This document shows positions 1 to 5,224 of a DNA stretch of 5,224 nucleotides, piece by piece. Position 1 is the first letter of the stretch; each line of letters begins with the position of its first letter. Origin of the DNA: Candidatus Kaiserbacteria bacterium (GTDB lineage: Bacteria; Patescibacteria; Paceibacteria; UBA9973; UBA2100); assembly GCA_002401495.1 (NCBI GenBank), contig NVTG01000111.1:1-5224 (forward strand). Reading direction: 5' to 3'. The notes under the pieces were generated by a model. It was not told where the DNA came from. It saw only the letters and a program-made list of their open reading frames with translations, and did not search any database. Position numbers and translations under genes: made by a program.

Positions 1-2228
1 AAGGTACGTTTGAAGAATTTATGTGATCAGAAAAGAAATCTGCGAACACTAAAGCGGGTCAGGAAAGAGACTACGGCCAAGAATTTATTGACAACGTTAT
101 ATTTAATTTAGCTTTTCAAGGAACTGAGACTAAAACAACCCCAACAAAATCAAAATAAGCTTAGACAGTCAAAAAGAAAGAAGAAAATAGTAAAATGTAA
201 GAGCTTAATCTAACAGCTAGTCCTTAAAAATCGACCATAAAAGCTGCTGACCCTGCCTTAAAAAAAGCCTAATCTCATGCGATCCCAGGGGAAGACAGAA
301 AAGAAGATCATAAAGTTCGAGAATCTTGTCAAACGAAAACGATGCCGAATAGAGAGAAATATTTAAATCCTGCTACTTAATCCACATCGACTCTTGAGTC
401 GGTGAATAGTAATAGAACACTACCAAAGAACTCAAGAATTCCTTCTATTTAGAGACCTGGTACCTCCACAACAACCACAAAAAACTCCTCCCCCACAAAA
501 CCTCCTTCCTCTCTAAAACCCCCCACCGAAATATCCCCTCCCGTTAAACGCACACCCACCACAATCCCCAGTGGTGGCACAGCAAAAGTCTCCCAGATCA
601 ACATGGCAGACTTAGAAAGCTCACCTGAAAGTAAAGCAAAAGTAAAGAGCAATATTGGGATAGGTTCTGGTATTGCAACACGAGGACGTATAAAAAGTGT
701 TGTGGAATCTCGTCCTCCAGAATTTGCGTAGACGATTGGAACCACAAGTGGTGTAGTGGAATAAAGGAAGAGATCTAAGAGTAAAGGGGTTAGTAATAAG
801 TTTGGGTGGAAAGGGAATGGAGAGGTGGAAAAGAAGGAGAGCAAGTAAGACATTTAGGAATAAGAGGAAGTTGTAGGAGGTGGAGAAAAGAAAGGTCGAG
901 CATAATGGCTCCCACGACCAAAAACAACCCAATCCTCAATGAAACCCGACCCAAAAACTCTATCAACGAAGCCTGCGACAGACTACGCATTCAAGAAAGC
1001 CACAAAGATGCAGAGAACTCCTACGAACAAAGATTCTGATGCTATGGCTGCGACCACGACCACTACAAGTGATGGGGCATCAAAAGCATCAAATAATCCA
1101 TTTAAACCTTAGAGAGAATTGACGAGAGAAATTCATTATGATCCATTCCCTGAGGATGAAGCTGTTGGTGGGATGTAGAAGATGAATTCTATGCCTGTTA
1201 ATTCATAGTAATAAGACTTTGGATAGACATAATAAGATGAGTTCGATCCTTATTTCTACGAATAGCAGATGACAAAACAAATCTCGACCCCAGTAAGCAA
1301 AGCATCAGCTCCCCCTCAAAGATTCGAATCATTCCAAGGTTACACACAAAACCCATCACCTCCCAAACCCTCCAATCGTTACGAAGAAGATGAAGGTGAT
1401 GAACAATACTCTCCCGTAATGAATCAACAACAACAACAGCAACAACCTCCATATTATAACGATAGACCTGCAACGACAGGAATGGTACAGCAACGAGCTT
1501 ATGCCAATACCATGATTGAAAATCCTACCTATGCACCTTTGCCTGTTGCTCATGGGTAATAAATGTAGAATGTGGGGCTTATTCCATCAAGTCATTAGTA
1601 ACAATAATATTCTTCTTCTTATATTTCTAGTCATTAGTAGCCTCGATATGAGCAAGCTGTGGCTCCATTGTATCAAGATGATGATGTTGAAGTGTTGCCG
1701 ACTATTCCTGCTTCACATTTTGTTGTTCATAATGATGATTATTCACCTGTGAAACCTCAAAATTATCATACACCTCAATCCCAACACCATCCAGCCCACT
1801 ACCAACTCCCCGACATCAAAGGTTACTAAGGTCACGGTTATCATCCAGAACCAGGGGGATTTTCAGAATCACAATACCGTTATGAGGAATCTCTCAAAGA
1901 CCAATATTCCTCAGAAGGGCAACAGCCTCGTTATGCCTCTGAGAGAGAGGCTCCACGACAACTTGGGTTTGAGGGGTATGCTCCACGAAATGAAGGGGGG
2001 GAGGAAGTTAGAAATGAGGATGATATTAATTTAAAGCTGGCTAATTTGATGGCTGAGACGAGGACTAAAATGAATGAGATAGATGAACCAGACCCACAAC
2101 AAATAGATTCCAATCCCCACCGTACCTCAAGATACGAGCGTGACGTATTTGTCCACGAGGGAGAATGTGAGAACTGTTAACATGACCCAGCATCATCTTA
2201 TGTAGATTTCTATAAAAATTAATATTGA
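1..2228 (+). CDS. Low-complexity Gln/Pro/Ser-rich protein, 5'-truncated (or N-terminal half of the EF-hand gene)
   Basis: I do not recognise this protein. With TAA/TAG read as Gln, the frame is open from the intron end at 30 to TGA 2226-2228, about 732 codons, and the start lies left of the window. The first part (to about 300) is Lys/Glu-rich. The stretch 450-620 is Pro/Thr/Ser-rich, and 1200-1850 is rich in Gln, Tyr, Pro and His with short Gln runs written as mixtures of TAA, TAG and CAA. A predicted helix lies near 2020-2080 (DDINLKLANLMAETRTKMNE). The C-terminal tail holds a C-E-N-C-Q-H motif (2166-2183). No folded catalytic domain or transmembrane segment is visible. Most of the chain is probably disordered, perhaps a scaffold or a cytoskeleton-associated protein (inference). 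Its stop lies 6 nt before the ATG of the EF-hand reading frame in the same phase, so the two may be one gene. The open frame is well supported; the gene boundary is not. Confidence 0.65.
4..30 (+). other. 27-nt GT-AG intron
   Basis: The segment begins GTACGT and ends TGATCAG. It contains an in-frame TGA (24-26) that would otherwise close the long forward frame. Removing 27 nt keeps the phase and joins G to AA, giving a Glu codon followed by Lys-Lys-Ser. The small size and ends match very short ciliate introns such as those of Paramecium. An intron whose length is a multiple of three but which carries a stop is the kind retained in ciliate genomes. The alternative is that the gene simply starts downstream of 26. 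Confidence 0.7.
1206..1214 (+). repeat. Gln run encoded only by reassigned stops
   Basis: Three successive in-frame codons TAG TAA TAA follow Asn-Ser and precede Asp-Phe-Gly. A further TAG and a TAA-TAA pair follow within ten codons (Gly-Gln-Thr-Gln-Gln-Asp-Glu). Such clustering only makes sense if these codons are sense codons. It is one of the clearest signatures of the reassigned code in the window. Confidence 0.8.
1425..1445 (+). repeat. CAA/CAG trinucleotide tract encoding seven Gln
   Basis: Seven consecutive Gln codons (four CAA, one CAG, two CAA) lie between Asn and Pro-Pro-Tyr-Tyr in the low-complexity protein. This tract uses only universal Gln codons, unlike the nearby run at 1206-1214. 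It may vary in length between strains, as trinucleotide tracts often do. Confidence 0.8.
1590..1639 (+). repeat. Short imperfect tandem repeat Ser-His-Gln-Gln
   Basis: The 11-nt string agtcattagta occurs at 1590-1600 and again at 1629-1639. In frame, both copies encode Ser-His-Gln-Gln using TAG plus TAA or TAG, separated by a Tyr/Ser-rich spacer. The first copy continues with CAA TAA, so reassigned and ordinary Gln codons are mixed. The repeat lies within the disordered region and probably arose by local duplication. Confidence 0.55.
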
Positions 2229-2252
2229 TTAAATATGAATATAAGGAGGGAG
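2202..2252 (+). other. AT-rich junction with in-frame TGA: candidate 51-nt intron or gene boundary
   Basis: The stretch begins GTAGAT and is clearly richer in A and T than its flanks. It holds the only TGA (2226-2228) in the forward frame between 27 and 5168, and an in-frame ATG at 2235. Candidate AG ends at 2245, 2248, 2252 and 2254 give lengths of 44, 47, 51 and 53 nt; only 51 restores the reading frame. The 44-nt version has the most intron-like end (ATATAAG) but shifts to a frame that stops at about 2330. Splicing out 51 nt would join Ser-Ser-Tyr to Arg-Ser-His-Gln-Cys and fuse the two forward frames. If there is no intron, this is a two-gene boundary with a 6-nt gap. Confidence 0.45.
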
Positions 2253-4531
2253 AGATCGCATCAATGTGGGTTGACGAATGTCGATTACCGAACGAAAAGA
2301 GACGCCAGCATGCTGTAGAAGTATCAGGATGATAATAGATTTAAAGACTTTGGAACTATGAACAGAACTGGTTTCCAATAACTAGATCTTACCGGAAGCC
2401 TGACAAACAAATAAAAAACTAAAGCATCTGGGGGTTTCATCTCTCCGATAAAAGCAGATCCGAAGTTGTAATCGACCCAAGACTATTATCTTTAGGGTAA
2501 TAAAACTGCTAAAGGTAAGACTCCTATGTAGTTGTTCCGTCACTAACTGCTTGAAAATCAACAATGGACTGATAAACCATTCACGGGAGAATCTATGAAT
2601 GCGGTTGAGTGGGCTAAATCGAAACAGACTCAGTTTGGAAGCACAATGGGGATAACGAGATCAAAATCCCACGGAAGACATTCCAACCTCATGTAATCCT
2701 AGATGTTGCCATCAACAGGAGAGAAAGGATCACCCCCCAGATCACCTTTACTTTAAACAAAGCAGCCAATAGACACCCATAAAATCGATTAAATCCGTAA
2801 GGCTCTAAAAAGAAGATACGGTGACATTTCCAAATTTACAAGAGTATTCCAACAATGGGATAGACGTAATGCAGGTTTCCTTGATCATGGAGATGTTCAA
2901 TATATGATGAAACATCTTGGTTATAATGTTAATCAGGCAGAGGCAACGAGAATTATAGATATGGTGGATTATGATTAAAATGGTAGGATGAGTATTGATG
3001 AATTTATGGGATTTGTTTTTGATTAAGATGATGAGATCACTGCCACCTCAACAGAACTGTAATACGATAGAGATATGGCTCAATATAAACTGTTTCTGCA
3101 AAAATCTATGAATGTCATTAGTAAAGAGTTACTTGACAAAGATGATGATAAATGTTATGAGATTCCTATTGATGAATTTATTAGTACTATCAATTTGAGG
3201 ATGTCTATTCCGCATCATTTGAAAGAGAAGTAAGGGTAGTTGCTGCATTAGCTTGTGTAGCCTCATAAGACTGAGGGAAGTAATCTAAACTACAAAACCC
3301 TCGCCGAAGAAGTAATGAAATACAACTTCGAGGAAGACCGCGATTTCGGTCCCGCAGCCTCCTTCTCCCACACCCACGGTCAAAAACTCTCCTTTGTCAA
3401 CCAAGCAACCTCCCCACCCCGCAAGACCACCCTCCTTCCATCCGACATCCTAATAATAAACAAAAACACAGCCTCAACCCACAAAAGAGATCTACTTGAA
3501 GGAGGTGCATTTAAAGAAGCAAATATGTTAAGAGACAAATATCAAGATAGAGATGAAGCTCTTCTCTCAAAGCTTCACAACAAAGATGGATATATTCATT
3601 GTGATGAAGTGAAATAGTTCTTGATTGAGGAATTTAAAGAGGATTTATGTAAGAAGAGGGTTAAACTTGATGATTTAAGTGGGTTTATGAGTGTTGTTTA
3701 GTATAATTAAGATGGGATGACCAGGAGTGAAGGGTTTAAGTTGTTGTTGAATTAGTAGGATATCCCTGAGGGACTTAGAGAGAGGAAGATTCCTCCGATT
3801 AATAGAATTAAGTCTCCTGCTTAACCTCAAGAATTTGTGACGGATGAGATATAAGAGTTTTTTTAAGATCTGGAATCTAAAGTCTTTGATGGGAGAAAGC
3901 CTTCTCTTTTTAAATCTTATAAGAACTTTGATAAAGATAATGATGGCTTTATTTCGAGATAAGATTTTGTGACAGAGGTGAATAGACTGAAGATGACAAC
4001 GAGTTAATAAGTATTAGACTCCGCTATGAATATCTTAGACGCTGGCAATAAAGGCTACATTGATTTCTAAGATTTTTAGAAGAAATTCTCACCAACAATG
4101 AGTTAGAAACTTACAACCCAATCAAGAAACCTAAACTTCCCCTCCTTACCAACAGCCTCCTAAGATAAAATCCAAGGTTTTAAAGACTTAACTCAATCCC
4201 ACAGAGAAGGTTTCATGAAGGTGAAATCATTATTCGAAAGTGACATGTTATTAAGTAAGTAAAACTATATTACACAAACAGAACCTATTAAGAGTACAAG
4301 ATTCTCAGCAACTCCTATCTATCAAAATACGTTCACAAATCATCGACTGTCGCCCAAAACTGCTGGATATCATAATGATGCTGTAAGTTTTGATTTATCT
4401 GTAGGATCGCACAACACGACCTAATAAAGATACGTTTACGGGGCTTTAACTTTAGAGAGAAGAGAAGGATTTGGCGTCAAGTAAGAAACATTTGAATTTC
4501 TCTAAGAAATAAAACTTTATGGACTTAGTGA
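2235..4531 (+). CDS. Multi-EF-hand calcium-binding protein
   Basis: From ATG 2235 the frame runs with many TAA/TAG Gln codons and no TGA. Residues 1-160 are basic and Ser/Thr-rich. An EF-hand pair follows: a degenerate loop at 209-220 (WDRRNAGFLDHGD) and a good loop at 245-256 (DYDQNGRMSIDE). Next come an acidic, irregular loop near 301 (DKDDDK), degenerate loops near 447 (LHNKDGYIHCDE) and 489 (QYNQDG), and a second pair at 566-577 (DKDNDGFISRQD) and 602-613 (DAGNKGYIDFQD). EF-hands bind Ca2+ and change the shape of helical partners, so a calcium-responsive regulatory or cytoskeletal role is likely; the partner is unknown. I found no kinase or protease domain. The given end assumes a 26-nt intron at 4481-4506 and stop TGA 4529-4531 (about 756 residues). 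Other splice choices stop at 4642 or 4647. The start is uncertain, because this may be the C-terminal part of the gene to the left. Confidence 0.75.
4255..4281 (+). other. Possible 27-nt intron in the EF-hand gene
   Basis: The segment starts GTAAGTAAAAC and ends CAAACAG, with canonical splice ends and the same length as the intron at 4-30. Its length is a multiple of three and it holds no in-frame TGA, so the sequence reads equally well spliced or unspliced. Unspliced it adds nine residues (SKQNYITQT, in place of a single Lys codon formed at the junction). It may be a real intron, a retained one, or ordinary coding sequence. Confidence 0.4.
4481..4506 (+). other. Possible 26-nt last intron of the EF-hand gene
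   Basis: The segment starts GTAAGAAACA and ends TCTCTAAG, with canonical ends and ciliate-like length. Removing it joins Gly-Val-Lys to Asn-Lys-Thr-Leu-Trp-Thr-Gln and a TGA at 4529-4531. This leaves about 117 nt between the convergent stop codons. Without some frame-shifting intron here, the forward frame would not stop until 5169-5171, running antisense through the whole minus-strand gene. A rival candidate is 4560-4590 (GTTCGA to CTAATTTGCAG), which leads to TGA 4645-4647. Confidence 0.45.
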
Positions 4532-4648
4532 AGACAAAACAATAGCTCAATTAAGACCAGTTCGAGAAAAGAGATTCCGCTAATTTGCAGGCAAAGAATG
4601 CATTAAAACAAAATTACGAGTTTGTATGTCACAACAGATTGATCTGAG
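4532..4648. other. Convergent intergenic region between the EF-hand and TMEM230-like genes
   Basis: If the EF-hand gene stops at 4531, this stretch holds the two 3' untranslated regions. The TMEM230-like stop is at 4649-4651 on the opposite strand. No hairpin terminator or clear AATAAA-type signal stands out. The forward frame stays open across it and its translation looks protein-like, so part of it may still be coding. Confidence 0.35.
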
Positions 4649-4999
4649 TCAATTAGGAATATCTCTTAATATCTACGTTCTTTACCATTCTGTAGTTGCT
4701 CTATAAGCTCTTATTAACTATATTGTAAAATAAAACCCTGGGATCGAGACAATCACGCCGATGGCCCAAAAGCAGATCCCTCTTGTTGGGTCTACTTCTT
4801 ACACTTCTTCTATGAATCCAGTAATGAACAACCCTATCCCCAATATAGTCAAAGTAATGGCCATCGCCACAGTTTTATTGGGCACATCTTCTCTCGCACA
4901 GAACTTAGCCATATAAGATTAAGTTTTCTCCATAGGCTATGGGTTTAAAATCTTTCTATCACTATCATCAACCGAAAGTTCAACATCATCAACTTCCAT
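4649..4999 (-). CDS. TMEM230/TMEM134-family (DUF872) two-pass membrane protein
   Basis: This complete 116-residue protein starts at ATG 4999-4997 and stops at TGA 4651-4649. It has six in-frame TAA/TAG codons (residues 21, 27, 67, 94, 106, 109) read as Gln. An acidic N-terminus (MEVDDVELSVDDSD) is followed by two hydrophobic segments at about 42-63 (VAMAITLTILGIGLFITGFI) and 74-96 (ICFWAIGVIVSIPGFYFTIQ), then a short tail RAYRATTEW and a final LRDIPN. The order of segments, the PGFY motif at the end of the second segment, the AYxA-like tail and the terminal DIP match TMEM230/TMEM134 proteins, which end similarly (PGFYHLRIAYYA, then DDIPDF in human TMEM230, from memory). In animals TMEM230 acts in synaptic and endosomal vesicle traffic; a related endomembrane role here is inference. 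The length is near that of the family. The upstream gene on the same strand ends only 20 nt away. Confidence 0.88.
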
Positions 5000-5019
5000 A
5001 ATTAAATTAATTTAAGCAA
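5000..5019 (-). promoter_or_regulatory. 20-nt spacer upstream of the TMEM230-like start
   Basis: The entire gap between the stop of the upstream minus-strand gene and the TMEM230-like ATG is 20 nt, nearly all A and T (TTGCTTAAATTAATTTAATT on the coding strand). It must hold the start context of one gene and the 3' end of the other. The promoter or polyadenylation signals therefore probably overlap coding sequence. No specific element can be named. Confidence 0.3.
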
Positions 5020-5224
5020 TCACTTCTTGCTTTTCTTTTTATTCTTTTTCTTGCCACCACCACCATCACCCGCTGCATCAGGTCCATTAGCAAAAAGGAA
5101 ACTATCTTCTTCATCCATTACACTTCCTTCAAATATCGATGTTGCATCTTCACTTTGGTTTATTTTGTTGAATGACTCTAGGGTTAGATTAAGCGAGGTA
5201 GTGTGGTCAAGTGTTCCAATAAAA
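5020..5224 (-). CDS. 3' end of an unrecognised gene with a Lys-rich tail
   Basis: The last 67 residues of a protein are visible, ending at TGA 5022-5020; the gene continues past the right edge. The visible chain begins FIGTLDHTTSLNLTLESF, then passes through an acidic, Ser-rich stretch (SEDATSIFEGSVMDEEDSF), a Gly linker (GDGGGG) and a basic tail (KKKNKKKSKK). No TAA or TAG is in frame. The opening GTL...NLTLE weakly resembles the Sm1 motif of Lsm proteins such as LSM8, but one residue is missing from the usual spacing and no Sm2 motif follows, so I do not assign a family. The Lys-rich end could be a nuclear localisation or nucleic-acid-binding tail (inference). The composition and clean stop support coding. 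Confidence 0.6.
   Translation of the reverse strand, partial: FIGTLDHTTSLNLTLESFNKINQSEDATSIFEGSVMDEEDSFLFANGPDAAGDGGGGKKKNKKKSKK

Noticed and set aside
449..853. 134-codon minus-strand ORF starting with Met, rich in Leu, Phe and Val
   Set aside because: It is antisense to a Gln/Pro/Thr-rich coding region whose frame is supported over more than 2 kb. Its hydrophobic look is a by-product of the complement.
806..1039. 77-codon plus-strand ORF in another phase
   Set aside because: It lies inside the long forward frame and has no separate start signal or recognisable motif.
2235..2500. 44-nt intron at 2202-2245 shifting to another frame
   Set aside because: The new frame (EGEIASMWVDECRLPNEKRR) ends at a TGA near 2330. 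A second compensating intron would be needed, and the original phase looks equally coding across the same region.
1..4531. Reading the forward region as a decayed pseudogene full of stops
   Set aside because: The only interruptions are TAA and TAG, placed where Gln fits. TGA is absent over very long stretches and EF-hand motifs remain intact.
4620..4637. 18-nt or 14-nt intron (GTTTGT or GTATGT to ACAACAG)
   Set aside because: The 18-nt version does not change the phase, and 14 nt would be shorter than any intron I know of. The candidate at 4481-4506 has better ends.
1..5019. Peritrich code with TAA/TAG as Glu
   Set aside because: The codons cluster with CAA in Gln tracts and one sits in a membrane segment (TMEM230-like residue 94), where Gln is more acceptable. 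An alignment would settle it.
5170..5195. Telomere-like GGGTTAG string near the right edge
   Set aside because: It is a single copy without tandem repetition and lies inside the coding frame of the minus-strand gene.

Overview
The window looks like nuclear DNA of a ciliate, or of another eukaryote that reads TAA and TAG as glutamine. Read with the standard code, no long gene appears. With TAA and TAG as Gln and TGA as the only stop, one forward frame (codons starting at positions divisible by 3) stays open from the left edge to 2226, and again from 2229 to far beyond 4480. The reassigned codons sit inside glutamine tracts next to ordinary CAA (for example 1596-1607), so Gln fits better than Glu. 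A canonical 27-nt GT-AG intron (4-30) also suits a ciliate. I cannot name the species. The base composition is less AT-rich than I would expect for Paramecium or Tetrahymena.

Layout: (1) 1-2228, plus strand, is the 3' part of a gene for a long, disordered, Gln/Pro/Ser/Thr-rich protein that ends in a CxxC-containing tail. (2) 2202-2252 is an AT-rich junction with the only in-frame TGA, at 2226-2228, followed after 6 nt by an in-frame ATG. Either it is a boundary between two genes packed almost end to end, or an intron (or recoded TGA) makes regions 1 and 3 one gene. (3) 2235 to about 4531 (possibly up to 4647), plus strand, is a protein of about 756 residues with several EF-hand-like calcium-binding loops. 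(4) 4649-4999, minus strand, is a complete 116-residue TMEM230/TMEM134-family (DUF872) membrane protein, found only when TAA/TAG are read as Gln. (5) 5020-5224, minus strand, is the 3' end of an unrecognised gene with a lysine-rich tail, ending 20 nt before the TMEM230-like start codon.

The plus and minus genes converge at about 4531-4649. No shared pathway links them. The EF-hand gene suggests a calcium-responsive cytoskeletal, cortical or regulatory role, and the TMEM230-like protein suggests vesicle or endomembrane function. Both roles are inferred from family only. I found no RNA gene, transposon, CRISPR array or telomere, and no clear sign of a new multi-gene system. The most unusual points are the isolated in-frame TGA, the very tight gene spacing, and a mosaic of C-rich/G-poor and G-rich/C-poor blocks along the coding strand.
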